A stretch of 64,000 nucleotides of DNA. It comes from Sphingomonas sp. NFR04 (GTDB lineage Bacteria; Pseudomonadota; Alphaproteobacteria; Sphingomonadales; Sphingomonadaceae). A model generated the notes under the pieces. The model was not told the origin of the DNA, made no database searches, and saw only the letters and a list, made by a program, of their open reading frames with translations. This document shows positions 28,148 through 38,205 of the stretch, piece after piece. The DNA lies in the NCBI RefSeq assembly GCF_900114095.1, contig NZ_FORV01000004.1:62001-126000 (forward strand), read 5' to 3'. The first letter of the stretch is position 1. Each line of letters begins with the position of its first letter. The translations under genes and the position numbers were made by a program.

Positions 28148-30052
28148 TCAGGCTGCGTGGACGCCGAAGGCGGCGTCTTCGGCGTCGGGGCCGCCATTGT
28201 TGAGATCGAGCGCGAAGCCGCTGACGCGGGCCTGCTGGTCGGCGACGCTGTTCGCCTTGGGCCGTGCCGCTGCCGCGCGCTTGGGCGCGGGGGCGGTGCG
28301 GGCGACCGGGCGGGCATGGCCGCTGCTGCGTTCGACGCGGAAATACGCGATACTGGCCTGGAGCTCCTCCGCCTGGGCGGCGAGTTCCTCGGAGGTCGCA
28401 CTGATCTGCTCGGAGGCGCCGGCATTCTGCTGGGTCACCTGGTCGAGCTGCTGGATGGCATCGTTGATCTGCGCGGCGCCGATGTCCTGCTCGCGGCAGG
28501 CGGCGCTGATCTCGCTGACCAGCTCGGCGGTGCGGCGGATGTCGGGCACCAGGCGGCCGAGCATGTCGCCGGCTTCCGCGGCGGCTTTCACGGTTTCGCT
28601 GGAGACCGAGCTGATCTCGGCCGCAGCCCCCTGGCTACGCTCGGCGAGCTTGCGGACTTCCGAGGCGACGACGGCGAAGCCGCGGCCATGCTCGCCGGCG
28701 CGCGCTGCCTCGACAGCGGCGTTGAGCGCGAGCAGGTCGGTCTGGCGCGCGATTTCCTGAACGATGCCGATCTTCTCGGCGATCGTCCGCATCGCGCCGA
28801 CCGCGCGCTCCACCGCTACGCCGCTGACTTCCGCGTCCTTGGCCGACTGGCGCGCGATCTTCTCGGTCTGCGCGGCATTGTCGGCGTTCTGCTTGATGTT
28901 CGCCGCCATCTCTTCCATCGACGCCGATGCCTGTTCGGCGGCAGCCGCCTGCTCGGTTGCGCCCTGCGAGACCTGCTCGGAGCTGGACGACAGCTCCTGG
29001 CTGCCGGTCGAGACGTTGGTCGCCGCGATGGTGGCATCGGAGACGACGCCGCGCAGCCGCTCGACCATCCGCACCAGCGCGTTGCCCAGCGTGTCACGCT
29101 CCGAGGCCGGCTTGTGCTGCACGGTCAGGTCGCCATCGGCGATCTTGTCGGCGACCGCGGCCGAGAGCCGCAGATTGCCGGTCATCCGGATCATCGCATG
29201 GCCCAGCGTGTCCTTGTCCGACAGCGGCTTGTGATCGACGCTGAGGTCGCCCTCAGCGATCCGGTCGGCCAGCGCGGCGCTGTCGCGCAGATTGGCGGTC
29301 ATCCGGTTGACGGTGTCGACCAGATCCTTGATCTCGTCATTGGTGCTCACCGCGATGCGCTGGTCGAGATCGCCGATCGCGACGGCATCGACTGCTTGCG
29401 CGATGCGGCGCAGACCGGTCGAGACGATCCGAGAAATCCAGAAGGCACCGCCGACGGCAATCAGCAGCGCAAGCCCGGCGACGACGTAGAGCGTCGTCGC
29501 GGCGCTGCCGTACAGCGCGGTGGTATCGCGATTGGCCTGCTCCATCTGCTGGCGCGACAGTGTGACGATCTGGCCGACCAGGTTGCTGATCGTGCCGGCC
29601 AGTTCGCGCGACTTGGTGATCGACAGCTTGCCGGCTTCGGCATTGCGGTTGGCCAGCGCCAGCGCGCGGACCTGGTCATTCACCGGCACATATTCGGTGA
29701 ACTTGGCCTCCACCTGCATCCACAGCGGCTTGCCGGCCTCGGTCGCGGAGCCGAGCCCCTTGGCGATCAGCACCTGGGTTTCGCCGCGTGCCTTCATCAG
29801 ATCGGCGTCGAACGCGCGGGTGTCCGCGGCGTCCTCGGTCAGCGCCATGTTCTTTTCCTGGCGCAGGATATAGCTGACCTTGGCGTCGACGCTCTGGGCG
29901 ATCTCCAGCCGCTTGGCCGGGCCGGCGATCACGTCGCTGGTCGCCTGGTTGAGCAGGCCGAGGCGGCTGTTGGCGACGCCTACCACGGCGAGCAGCAGGG
30001 CGATCAGCACGGCGAAGGTGACGCCGAGCTTCATCTTGATGGTGGCACGCAT
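28148..30052 (-). CDS. Methyl-accepting chemotaxis protein B (two extra HAMP-like units)
   Basis: ATG 30052 ([13 protein letters not shown]) is the real start; the longer frame runs into the upstream receptor gene. The 634-residue protein has the layout of its neighbours: two membrane helices, a periplasmic sensor and HAMP. Two tandem 39-residue HAMP-like units follow HAMP ([20 protein letters not shown] and [20 protein letters not shown]) before the signalling hairpin. The periplasmic domain differs most between the paralogues, so ligand preference probably differs. The C-terminal tail is shared with the others. Confidence 0.95.
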   Translation of the reverse strand: MRATIKMKLGVTFAVLIALLLAVVGVANSRLGLLNQATSDVIAGPAKRLEIAQSVDAKVSYILRQEKNMALTEDAADTRAFDADLMKARGETQVLIAKGLGSATEAGKPLWMQVEAKFTEYVPVNDQVRALALANRNAEAGKLSITKSRELAGTISNLVGQIVTLSRQQMEQANRDTTALYGSAATTLYVVAGLALLIAVGGAFWISRIVSTGLRRIAQAVDAVAIGDLDQRIAVSTNDEIKDLVDTVNRMTANLRDSAALADRIAEGDLSVDHKPLSDKDTLGHAMIRMTGNLRLSAAVADKIADGDLTVQHKPASERDTLGNALVRMVERLRGVVSDATIAATNVSTGSQELSSSSEQVSQGATEQAAAAEQASASMEEMAANIKQNADNAAQTEKIARQSAKDAEVSGVAVERAVGAMRTIAEKIGIVQEIARQTDLLALNAAVEAARAGEHGRGFAVVASEVRKLAERSQGAAAEISSVSSETVKAAAEAGDMLGRLVPDIRRTAELVSEISAACREQDIGAAQINDAIQQLDQVTQQNAGASEQISATSEELAAQAEELQASIAYFRVERSSGHARPVARTAPAPKRAAAARPKANSVADQQARVSGFALDLNNGGPDAEDAAFGVHAA

Positions 30053-30075
30053 GGGGAACTCCTGGAACGGGGCGG

Positions 30076-31755
30076 TCAGGCTGCCTGGACGCCGAAGGCG
30101 GCGTCGTCGGCATCGGGGCCGCCATTGCTCAGATCGAGCGCGAAGCCGCTGACCCGGGCCTTTTGATCGGCAATGCTGTTGGGCTTGGGCCGCGCAGCCG
30201 ATTTGGCGGCGGGCTTGGGCGCGGGGCGGCGCGCGGGCGTCGCAGCGCGCGGTGCGGCGCGCACGGAGTCGACCCGGAAATAGGCGATGCTGGCCTGGAG
30301 CTCCTCGGCCTGGGCGGCGAGTTCCTCGGACGTGGCGCTGATCTGCTCGGAGGCACCGGCATTCTGCTGGGTGACCTGGTCGAGCTGCTGGATCGCATCG
30401 TTGATCTGCGCGGCGCCGATATCCTGCTCGCGGCAGGCGGCGCTGATCTCGCTGACCAGTTCGGCGGTGCGGCGGATGTCCGGCACCAGGCGGCCGAGCA
30501 TGTCGCCCGCCTCGGCGGCTGCCTTCACCGTCTCGCTCGACACCGAGCTGATTTCGGCTGCGGCACCCTGGCTGCGCTCGGCGAGCTTGCGCACCTCCGA
30601 AGCGACGACGGCAAAGCCGCGACCATGCTCGCCGGCGCGCGCTGCCTCGACAGCCGCGTTGAGCGCGAGCAGGTCGGTCTGACGGGCGATTTCCTGGACG
30701 ATGCCGATCTTCTCGGCGATCGTGCGCATCGCACCCACCGCGCGGTCTACCGCGACGCCGCTCACTTCGGCATCCTTGGCCGACTGGCGGGCGATCTTCT
30801 CGGTCTGCGCGGCATTGTCGGCGTTCTGCTTGATGTTGGCGGCCATCTCTTCCATCGAGGCGGAGGCCTGTTCTGCGGCGGCGGCCTGCTCGGTCGCGCC
30901 CTGCGAGACCTGCTCGGCGCTCGACGACAGTTCCTGGCTGCCCGAGGAGACGTTGGTCGAGGCGACCGTCGCGTCGGCGATCACGCCGCGCAGGCGATCG
31001 ACCATGCCGTTTACCGTCTCGACCAGATCCTTGATCTCGTCGTTGCTCGTCACCTGCACGCGCTGGTTGAGGTCGCCCTCCGCCACCGCGGTGATCGCGG
31101 AGCCGACGCGGGCGAGGCCGCTCGACACGGTCCGCGAGATCCACCAGGCCGCCGCGACGGCGATCAGCAGTGCCACGCCGGCGACGCTGAACAGCGCGGT
31201 ATTGGCACCGGCGTAAACGTCGGCTGCTTCCTGCTCGGCGGTGCTCATCTGCTGCTTCGACAGGGTGACGAGCTGGCTGACCGCCTGGCTCATCGCCAGC
31301 GCCAGCTCGCGCGACTTGCCCATCGACAGGGCTGCCGCCTCGGCATTCTTGTTGGCCAGGCCGAAATTGCGGACCTGGTCATTGACCGGCACGAACTCGT
31401 CGAACTTGCTCTCCAGCTGCGACCAGAGCGGGCGGCCCTGCTCGGTGGCGCCAGCGACGCCCTTGGTGATCAGCTGCTGCAGCTCGCCGCGCGCCTTCAT
31501 CAGATCGGCGTCGAACTTGCGCATCTGCGCGTCGTCGTTCGACATCGCCAGGTTCTTCTCCTGGCGGATGACGAAGCCCAGCTTCGCCTCGATCGTCTGG
31601 GCGAGTTCGAGGCGCTGGGCCGGGCCGCGGATCACGTCCGACGTCGCCTGGTTGAGCACGCCGAGCCGGGTGCTCGCCACGCCTACCACCACGAGCAGCA
31701 GCGCGATCAGCACGCCGAAGGTGATGCCCAGTTTCAGTTTGATGGTTGCGCGCAT
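30076..31755 (-). CDS. Methyl-accepting chemotaxis protein A (single HAMP)
   Basis: I chose ATG 31755 ([13 protein letters not shown]), which matches the beginning of both paralogues; an in-frame extension to 31848 is unlikely. The 559-residue protein has two membrane helices around a periplasmic helical domain, one HAMP domain ([19 protein letters not shown]... NDEIKDLV) that leads straight into the signalling hairpin, a canonical tip, and the shared tail [17 protein letters not shown]. It is the shortest and simplest of the three tandem receptors. Confidence 0.95.
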   Translation of the reverse strand: MRATIKLKLGITFGVLIALLLVVVGVASTRLGVLNQATSDVIRGPAQRLELAQTIEAKLGFVIRQEKNLAMSNDDAQMRKFDADLMKARGELQQLITKGVAGATEQGRPLWSQLESKFDEFVPVNDQVRNFGLANKNAEAAALSMGKSRELALAMSQAVSQLVTLSKQQMSTAEQEAADVYAGANTALFSVAGVALLIAVAAAWWISRTVSSGLARVGSAITAVAEGDLNQRVQVTSNDEIKDLVETVNGMVDRLRGVIADATVASTNVSSGSQELSSSAEQVSQGATEQAAAAEQASASMEEMAANIKQNADNAAQTEKIARQSAKDAEVSGVAVDRAVGAMRTIAEKIGIVQEIARQTDLLALNAAVEAARAGEHGRGFAVVASEVRKLAERSQGAAAEISSVSSETVKAAAEAGDMLGRLVPDIRRTAELVSEISAACREQDIGAAQINDAIQQLDQVTQQNAGASEQISATSEELAAQAEELQASIAYFRVDSVRAAPRAATPARRPAPKPAAKSAARPKPNSIADQKARVSGFALDLSNGGPDADDAAFGVQAA

Positions 31756-31822
31756 GGTCAACGTTCCTCGAAGCGGGGGTGCATCGGCGACAGCGGCCGT
31801 GCGGGCAGGGGGAGAAAGCGGC

Positions 31823-32335
31823 TCATGCCGCGGCCGCGAGGGCGGCATCGCCGAGATGGGCGGCGAAGATGGCGTGGAGGTCCGGCAGGACGACGACGCC
31901 GTCGTCGCGGCGCACCAGGGTGCGGACGAACTGGCGGCGCCAGCGCATGCCGACCGCGGGGGGCTCCTCGCTCGCCGCCTCGGCGAGCGTCGCGACCTCG
32001 TGGACCTTGTCGGTGCGGATGCCGATCTGGAGCGGCTCGTCGCCGAGCGCGATCTCGATCACCACGATGCGGCTGTCGAGCGTCGTCGCCTCGGCGGGCG
32101 CCATGGCGAAGGCCTGGCGCAGGTCGGCGATCGGGATGATCTTGCCGCGGAAATTGACCACGCTGTGCACCAAAGGCGCGGCGCCCGGCACGCGCGTCTC
32201 GGGCAGCAGGTCCAGGATCTCGCGGACCAGCACCGCCTCCAGCGCGAAGGTCTCGTCGCCAAGGTCGAAGGTGAGGACTTCGAGATGGCCGGTCTCGTCC
32301 CAGGGGACGATGGCTTGGGTGTTGCTATCCTGCAT
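31823..32335 (-). CDS. cheW: Chemotaxis coupling protein CheW (second paralogue)
   Basis: ATG 32335, just after the cheA stop, gives 170 residues; an in-frame extension into cheA is less likely. CheW features are [39 protein letters not shown] and a C-terminal [14 protein letters not shown]. It differs clearly in sequence from the CheW encoded at 25846, so the operon holds two non-redundant coupling proteins. A 67-bp gap separates it from the first receptor gene. Confidence 0.94.
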   Translation of the reverse strand: MQDSNTQAIVPWDETGHLEVLTFDLGDETFALEAVLVREILDLLPETRVPGAAPLVHSVVNFRGKIIPIADLRQAFAMAPAEATTLDSRIVVIEIALGDEPLQIGIRTDKVHEVATLAEAASEEPPAVGMRWRRQFVRTLVRRDDGVVVLPDLHAIFAAHLGDAALAAAA

Positions 32336-32339
32336 GGGC

Positions 32340-34298
32340 TCAACCGGCGGCACGCAGCCGCTCCTCCTGCTGCTGGCCGGCCAGCACGAGCTGGACGACG
32401 TCGAGGATCAGCGCGACGCCGCCGTCGCCGAGGATGGTCGCGCCGGCAAAGGCGGCGACGTCCTGGTGGAGCGGCGACATCGACTTGATCACGGTCTGGT
32501 GGCTGCCGATGATCTGGTCGACGACCAGCCCGACGCGCTCGGCGCCGGTGGCGATGACGACGATCTTCTGGTGCGGATCGGGCTTGGTACCCGTCTCGAA
32601 CATCTCCCGCAGGCGCAGGAACGGCACCAGCCGGTCGCGCAGCGTGATGAAGCTGCGGCCGCGCGAGCGGAGATCCTCCTCGAGGCTGAGCTCGAGGCAT
32701 TCCTCGACCGCAGCGAGCGGGATCACGTAGCGGCCCTCGCCAACCCGGACGAGCAACCCGTCGATGATCGCGAGGGTGAGCGGGATGCGCAGCACCACCT
32801 TCGAACCTTCGCCCGGCACCGAGGTGATGTCGATCGCGCCGCGCAGGCTCTCGATCGTGCGCTTGACCACGTCCATGCCGACGCCGCGGCCGGAGAGGTT
32901 GGTCACCGCCGCGGCGGTCGAGAAGCCGGGGTGGAAGATCATCTGCAGCAGTTCGGATTCGCTGATCTGCTGCCCGGGCTGGATCAGCCCTTGGGCTTCC
33001 GCCTTGGCGCGCACGCGCTCGCGGTTGATGCCGCGGCCGTCGTCCTGGATGGTGATCAGCACCTCGCCGCCGGCCTGGTGGGCCGAGAGGCGGACATGGC
33101 CGGTGGCGGGCTTGCCCGCGGCCACGCGCTCGTCCTCGGGCTCCAGCCCATGGTCGCAGGCGTTGCGGATCAGGTGGACCATCGGATCGGCGAGCCGCTC
33201 GATCACGGTCTTGTCGACTTCCGTAGCCTCGCCCTCGGTCGACAGCTCGATCGCCTTGCCGGTCTCGCGGGCGAGATCGTGGATCAGGCGACGGAAGCGG
33301 CCGAACAGCGTGGCGACCGGCACCATGCGCAGCACCATCATCGTGTCGCGCAGCTCGCTGACCAGCCGCTCGATTTCCTCGGAGATCGAGCGCAGCACCA
33401 TGTCGCCGCCCTGGCCGTTGGCCAGCTGCGAGAGGCGGCTGTGGACGATCACGAGCTCGCCCACCCGGTCCATCAGCTCGTCGAGCCGCTCGGCGGGGAC
33501 GCGGACGCTCTCGCCGGTCTTGGTCGCGGCCTTGGCGGGGCCGGTGGCTTCGGGCGTGGCGACGGCAGCGGCGGCCACCGGCGCCTCGACGACCTCGGCG
33601 GGTGCTTCCGCTTCGCCGCCGATTTCCTCGATCACCAGCTCCATGTCGTCCATGACGAACAGGAACACGTCGTCGATATCGTCGCGCGACACGTCGCCGA
33701 ACAGTTCGACGTCCCAGCCGACATGGCATTCGACCGGATTGAGGTCGCCGAGCGCCGGCAGCCGGTCGGTGCGCGCGGTAATCGTGCAGTCGCCCAGTTC
33801 GCGCAGCTCGTCGAGCAGCATCAGCGGGTTGGTGCCGTTCGCCATCGATTCGGGCGGCAGATAGAAGGTCAGGCGCCAACCCTTGCGCACGGGGGCCGAG
33901 GGCGCGGGCGTCGGTGCACCGGCGGCGGCATCCACCTCGCGCTGCAGCTCGGCGAGGATCGCGGCGCCGGTGGCTTCGAGGCCCGTGCCGTCGCCGTCGA
34001 CCAGCGCGCGCATATGGTCCTTGGCCGAGAGGATCACCGCGACCAGCCCCTGCGTGGCGGGCGCGAGGCCCTTGCGCACGCGGTCGAAGGCGGTCTCGCA
34101 GTGGTGGGTGAAGCTGGCCAGCGCGTCGAAGCCGAACATCGCGCCCGAGCCCTTGAGCGTGTGCAGCCCGCGGAACACCGCGTCGATCAGGTCGCGATCG
34201 TCGAGCCGGTGGGTCAGGTCGAGCAGTCCCTGCTCGACCTGGTCGAGCAGGTCGCCGGCCTCGACCCGGAAGGCGGCGATCGGATCGCCGCCGCTCAC
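32340..34298 (-). CDS. cheA: Chemotaxis histidine kinase CheA
   Basis: The start is a GTG at 34298, overlapping the cheY stop (GTGA), giving 652 residues. P1 carries the phosphorylated His46 in RGLHTLKGSGAMFG. A P2-like response-regulator docking domain lies at about 130-225. Dimerisation helices begin at VPAERLDELMDRVGELVI. The ATPase has an N box (HLIRNACDHGLE) and G boxes (DDGRGIN, GRGVGMDVV). The CheW-like domain is C-terminal. It phosphorylates CheY and CheB under receptor control. Confidence 0.96.
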   Translation of the reverse strand: MSGGDPIAAFRVEAGDLLDQVEQGLLDLTHRLDDRDLIDAVFRGLHTLKGSGAMFGFDALASFTHHCETAFDRVRKGLAPATQGLVAVILSAKDHMRALVDGDGTGLEATGAAILAELQREVDAAAGAPTPAPSAPVRKGWRLTFYLPPESMANGTNPLMLLDELRELGDCTITARTDRLPALGDLNPVECHVGWDVELFGDVSRDDIDDVFLFVMDDMELVIEEIGGEAEAPAEVVEAPVAAAAVATPEATGPAKAATKTGESVRVPAERLDELMDRVGELVIVHSRLSQLANGQGGDMVLRSISEEIERLVSELRDTMMVLRMVPVATLFGRFRRLIHDLARETGKAIELSTEGEATEVDKTVIERLADPMVHLIRNACDHGLEPEDERVAAGKPATGHVRLSAHQAGGEVLITIQDDGRGINRERVRAKAEAQGLIQPGQQISESELLQMIFHPGFSTAAAVTNLSGRGVGMDVVKRTIESLRGAIDITSVPGEGSKVVLRIPLTLAIIDGLLVRVGEGRYVIPLAAVEECLELSLEEDLRSRGRSFITLRDRLVPFLRLREMFETGTKPDPHQKIVVIATGAERVGLVVDQIIGSHQTVIKSMSPLHQDVAAFAGATILGDGGVALILDVVQLVLAGQQQEERLRAAG

Positions 34299-34663
34299 CG
34301 GCCGAGCACCTTGCGCGATACCTTGAGCAGCTGTTCGGGGACGAACGGCTTGACCAGCCAGCCGGTGGCGCCGGCGGCCTTGGCCTGCTGCTTCATCGCG
34401 TCGTCGCTCTCGGTGGTGAGGAACAGGATCGGCGTGCCGCACTGGGCGGGATCCTTGCGCAGCTCGCGGATCATCGTGAGCCCGTCCATGTTGGGCATGT
34501 TGAGATCGGTGATGATCAGATCGAACTTGGCGCCCTTGGCCTTGGCCAGGCCCTCGACGCCGTCGCCGGCCTCGGTGACGGCATAGCCTGCGCCGGTCAG
34601 CGCGATCTTGATCGCCATGCGGAGGCTGGGCGAATCATCGACGGTGAGGATCGAGGCGGTCAT
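34295..34663 (-). CDS. cheY: Chemotaxis response regulator CheY
   Basis: This 122-residue stand-alone receiver domain has acidic residues Asp9/Asp10, phosphoacceptor Asp53 (IITDLNMPNMD), a conserved Thr in FLTTESDD and Lys in WLVKPF. Its place directly before cheA identifies it as CheY. The output target is unknown because no flagellar genes are in the window. Its start overlaps the STAS gene stop. Confidence 0.95.
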   Translation of the reverse strand: MTASILTVDDSPSLRMAIKIALTGAGYAVTEAGDGVEGLAKAKGAKFDLIITDLNMPNMDGLTMIRELRKDPAQCGTPILFLTTESDDAMKQQAKAAGATGWLVKPFVPEQLLKVSRKVLGR

Positions 34664-34971
34664 TGGGCACGTTCTCCGTGAAACCAGAAGTCGAGATCTT
34701 GGGGGGTGGGCGCGGCGAGGAAGCCGGCACGATCGAGCAGCGCTGCGACCGGCGCAGGTGCCGGGCTGCGCAGGCGAACCTCGCGACCGGCATCCGCAGC
34801 GGCGGTGCGCAGCGCACAGAGGATCTGGACGAAGCTAAGATCAGCGTCCGTTACGTCTGCGATATCAATGTTGATCGTGCCTTCTTCCGCCAGTGCATCG
34901 ATGCATTGCTGACGAAGAGCGCCAGCATCGCGCATCACAGCGGAAGATGCGACGTGGAGTTCTATTTCCAT
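34660..34971 (-). CDS. STAS-domain protein at the head of the chemosensory operon
   Basis: This 103-residue protein resembles anti-sigma-factor-antagonist STAS domains: a short beta strand, then NIDIADVTDADLSFVQILCAL, where a phosphorylatable Ser/Thr often sits after the second strand (here DADLSF). STAS proteins occur as first genes of several chemosensory operons. Its role there is not established, and I infer a regulatory or scaffold function. It overlaps cheY by four bases. Confidence 0.8.
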   Translation of the reverse strand: MEIELHVASSAVMRDAGALRQQCIDALAEEGTINIDIADVTDADLSFVQILCALRTAAADAGREVRLRSPAPAPVAALLDRAGFLAAPTPQDLDFWFHGERAQ

Positions 34972-35269
34972 TTATCCCCCGGTAAGATTTCTTAGCGCGA
35001 GCTTCATGGTCCGCACCGGCGGTCTTGGATCCAACCGCAACATGGGAATTATAGGCAAAATACCGGAGGAACGCCCTGTTCCGCGGGCAAAAAATTCGCG
35101 GTATCCTGCAGTTGTCGCGCATTGCTGCCGCCGCTCGCGCCCCGCGATGGCGTATTTTCAGAGCGCGCCTAGGTAGTTACACGGTGGGAACAAACCTTTG
35201 CACCGATCGCTTTTGGCGCCGCGCTATGGCTGGCCCTAGAGCGCCGCATCGGCTAGGCGCTGACCGATC
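34972..35269. other. Intergenic region upstream of the chemosensory operon and the ABC-F gene
   Basis: About 300 bp separate two divergent transcription units. The stretch 34985-35100 is noticeably more AT-rich than its surroundings and probably holds the chemosensory promoter. I cannot identify a convincing sigma-28 or sigma-54 site. No gene is evident; the short frames here are shadows. Confidence 0.45.
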
Positions 35270-37141
35270 ATGCTCAATCTGACCGACATCACGGTGCGCC
35301 TGGGTGGCCGCACGATTATCGACGGCGCCACCGCCAAGCTGCCGCCGCGCGGCCGTATCGGCCTGATCGGCCGAAACGGCGCCGGCAAATCGACGCTGGT
35401 GAAGGTGATCGCCAGCCAGCTGGAGCCCGATGGCGGCAGCGTCGACATGCCGCGCGGCGCCAAGCTCGGCTACATCGCGCAGGAGGCCCCCGGCGGCTCC
35501 GCGACCCCGTTCGAGACGGTGCTCGCCGCCGACATCGAGCGCGCCGCGCTGCTCGAGGAGAGCGAGACCAGCCACGATCCCGATCGCATCGGCGAAATTC
35601 ACGAACGGCTGCTCGCGATCGACGCGCATGCCGCACCGTCGCGCGCGGCGCGGATCCTGGTCGGCCTCGGCTTCGACGAGGAGATGCAGCATCGCGAGCT
35701 CGAAAGCTTCTCGGGCGGCTGGCGGATGCGCGTCGCGCTGGCCAGCCTGCTCTTCTCGCAGCCCGACCTGCTGCTGCTCGACGAGCCCTCGAACCACCTC
35801 GACCTTGAAGCGGTGCTGTGGCTGGAGGACTTCCTGAAGTCCTATCCCGCGACGATCCTGCTGGTCAGCCACGAACGCGACTTCCTCAACAACGTCGTCG
35901 ATCACATCCTGCATCTGGAGCGCGGCAAGCTGACGCTCTATCCGGGCGGCTATGACGCGTTCGAGCGCCAGCGCGCCGAGCGCCAGGCCCAGCTTGCCGC
36001 CGCGCGCGTCAAGCAGCAGGCCGAGCGCGAGAAGCTGCAGGACTATATCGCCCGCAACTCGGCCCGCGCCTCCACCGCCAAGCAGGCGCAGAGCCGGCAG
36101 AAGGCGCTGGCCAAGATGCAGCCGATCGCCGAACTGGTCGACGATCCCTCGCTCAGCTTCGACTTCCCCAATCCGGACGAGCTGCGCCCGCCGCTGATCA
36201 CGCTCGACATGGCCAGCGTCGGCTATGGCGACACGCCGATCCTGCAGCGGCTGAACCTGCGCATCGATCCCGACGATCGCATCGCGCTGCTCGGCCGCAA
36301 CGGCAACGGCAAGACCACGCTCGCCCGGCTGCTCGCGGCGCAGCTGACCCCGATGGACGGCGGGATCAACAGCAGCGGCAAGATGAAGGTGGGATATTTC
36401 ACCCAGTATCAGGTGGAGGAGCTCGACCGCGACGACACGCCGCTGCAGCACATGACGCGCAACATGGCCGGGGCGAGCCCGGGCGCGGTGCGCGGCCAGC
36501 TGGGCCGCTTCGGCTTCTCGGGCGACAAGGCGACGACCAAGGTCGGCAAGCTTTCGGGCGGCGAGCGCGCGCGGCTGGCGCTGGCGCTGATCACCCGCGA
36601 CGCACCGCATCTGCTGATCCTCGACGAGCCGACCAACCACCTCGACGTCGATGCGCGCGAGGCGCTGATCCAGGCGCTCAACGGCTATTCGGGCACCGTC
36701 GTCGTGGTCAGCCACGACCGCCACATGCTCGAGATGACCGCCGATCGGCTGGTGCTGGTCGACCAAGGCACGGCGCGCGAGTTCGACGGGACGCTGGACG
36801 ATTATATCAGCTTCGTCCTCTCCAAGGACGGGAGCGGCGGCAAGGGCGGCGCCTCCAAGGCCGATCGCAAGGAAGCCCGCCGCGCGGCCGCCGAGGCGCG
36901 CGAGAAGGGCACGGCGCTGCGCAAGGCAGCCAAGGCGGCCGAAACCGAGCTTGCCCGGCTGCAGGCGCAGCTTTCGGCGCTGGAAAAGGCGATGTTCGAT
37001 CCGGCCAATGCCGACGCCGCGCTCACCAAGCTGACCATGACCGACCTGATGAAGCGCCGCGCCGAGGTGAGCGGGCAGATCGAGGCGGCGGAGTTGACCT
37101 GGATGGAAGCCAGCGAGGCGCTGGAGGGGATCGAGGGGTGA
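35270..37141 (+). CDS. ABC-F family ATPase (YheS/Uup-like)
   Basis: This 623-residue protein has two ABC ATPase domains and no membrane segments. Domain 1 has Walker A GRNGAGKST, signature SGGWRMR and Walker B LLLDEPSNHLD. The linker between the domains is charged and helical. Domain 2 has GRNGNGKTT, SGGERAR and LLILDEPTNHLD. A C-terminal helical, Lys/Ala-rich tail extends about 100 residues. ABC-F proteins act on ribosomes to relieve translational stalling. The subgroup is closest to YheS by layout, which is a judgement by eye. It ends at a large inverted-repeat element. Confidence 0.92.
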   Translation: MLNLTDITVRLGGRTIIDGATAKLPPRGRIGLIGRNGAGKSTLVKVIASQLEPDGGSVDMPRGAKLGYIAQEAPGGSATPFETVLAADIERAALLEESETSHDPDRIGEIHERLLAIDAHAAPSRAARILVGLGFDEEMQHRELESFSGGWRMRVALASLLFSQPDLLLLDEPSNHLDLEAVLWLEDFLKSYPATILLVSHERDFLNNVVDHILHLERGKLTLYPGGYDAFERQRAERQAQLAAARVKQQAEREKLQDYIARNSARASTAKQAQSRQKALAKMQPIAELVDDPSLSFDFPNPDELRPPLITLDMASVGYGDTPILQRLNLRIDPDDRIALLGRNGNGKTTLARLLAAQLTPMDGGINSSGKMKVGYFTQYQVEELDRDDTPLQHMTRNMAGASPGAVRGQLGRFGFSGDKATTKVGKLSGGERARLALALITRDAPHLLILDEPTNHLDVDAREALIQALNGYSGTVVVVSHDRHMLEMTADRLVLVDQGTAREFDGTLDDYISFVLSKDGSGGKGGASKADRKEARRAAAEAREKGTALRKAAKAAETELARLQAQLSALEKAMFDPANADAALTKLTMTDLMKRRAEVSGQIEAAELTWMEASEALEGIEG

Positions 37142-37148
37142 TCCAATT

Positions 37149-37315
37149 CCTCCCCTGCAACGCAGGGGAGGGGGACCGCCGCCGAAGGCGGTGGTGGAGG
37201 GGCCGCCGCGGTACGCGGCGGTTTCGTCCGGCCGGAAGGGCACCCCGCGCCTGGCGGCGCGGCCCCTCCACCATTCGCTGCGCGAATGGTCCCCCTCCCC
37301 CGGAACGGGGGAGGA
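37149..37315. repeat. Intergenic inverted-repeat element, family A copy 1
   Basis: An element of about 167 bp begins with the small hairpin CCTCCCCTGCAACGCAGGGG and ends with CCCCCGGAACGGGGGAGG. Inner arms GGTGGTGGAGGGGCC and GGCCCCTCCACC are inverted, and the outer boxes GGGGAGGGGGACC and GGTCCCCCTCCCC pair too. It fills the gap between two convergent genes. A second copy with the same box order lies at 62054-62225. Confidence 0.8.
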
Positions 37316-37321
37316 TTTTCT

Positions 37322-38107
37322 TTACGCGATCGTCGGCACGATCCCGCCTTCCACCCGGATCGCCGCACCATTGGTGATCGCGCCCAGCGGGCTGGCGAGC
37401 AGCGCCACCTGTGCGGCGATCTCCTCGGCTTCGATCAGCCGGCGGATCAGCGACAGCGGGCGCAGCTTGGCGAAGAACTCGGCCTCGCGCTCGGCTTCCG
37501 GCGCATCCTTGTTGTCGACCACCGAGCGGATGAACTCGACGATGCCCTCGGAGCGCGTCGGCCCCGGCAGCACCGAATTGACCGTCACGTTCGTGCCGCG
37601 GGTCTGCTCCGCGAGGCCGCGGGCGATCGCCAGCTGGGCGGTCTTGGTGGTGCCGTAGTGGATCATCTCGCTGGGGATCACGAGCCCGCTCTCGCTGGCG
37701 ATGAACAGCACCCTGCCCCAGTCGCGCGCCAGCATGCGCGGGAAATAATGCCGCGCCAGTCGCGCGCCGCTGACGACGTTGACTTCGAACAGATGGTGCC
37801 AGTCGTCGTCGCTGATCTCGGTGAAGGGCTTGGCTTCGTAGATGCCGAGATTGTTGACGAGGATGTCGGTGTCTGGAACCGCCGCGATCAGCGTCGCCGC
37901 GCCTTCCGCCGTGGCGGGATCGGCGAGCACGGGGTTCACCGTGCCCAGCTTCGCGATGCGCGCGGCGGCCTCGTCGAGCTTGGCCTGGCTGCGGCCCGTG
38001 ATCGTCACCGCCACGCCTTCCTGTGCGAGCCGTTGGGCGATGGCGAGGCCGATGCCGGCGGTGGAGCCGGTGACGAGGGCGGTCTTGCCGGTAAGCTGCA
38101 GGTCCAT
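37322..38107 (-). CDS. Short-chain dehydrogenase/reductase, LysR-linked
   Basis: ATG 38107 follows an AAGGAGACA ribosome binding site and gives 261 residues. It has TGSTAGIG (cofactor binding), NNLG in place of the usual NNAG, the catalytic Ser region IASESGL and a YGTTK motif for Tyr and Lys. The substrate is unknown. A divergent LysR gene starts 98 bp away, so it is probably the regulator of this gene. Confidence 0.88.
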   Translation of the reverse strand: MDLQLTGKTALVTGSTAGIGLAIAQRLAQEGVAVTITGRSQAKLDEAAARIAKLGTVNPVLADPATAEGAATLIAAVPDTDILVNNLGIYEAKPFTEISDDDWHHLFEVNVVSGARLARHYFPRMLARDWGRVLFIASESGLVIPSEMIHYGTTKTAQLAIARGLAEQTRGTNVTVNSVLPGPTRSEGIVEFIRSVVDNKDAPEAEREAEFFAKLRPLSLIRRLIEAEEIAAQVALLASPLGAITNGAAIRVEGGIVPTIA

Positions 38108-38205
38108 GGGGGTGTCTCCTTCCAAATTCCAAACCGGAGATAGGCGAGCGCGCCATTGCTGATTAGATTGCCGGGCAGCATCACAGAAGTGCATCGGAAT
38201 CACGG

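Noticed and set aside
28157..34586. Several long plus-strand frames (for example 28157-30166, 30163-32139 and 31746-34586)
   Set aside because: They lie antisense to receptor, cheW and cheA genes and repeat whenever the receptor sequence repeats, so they are shadows.
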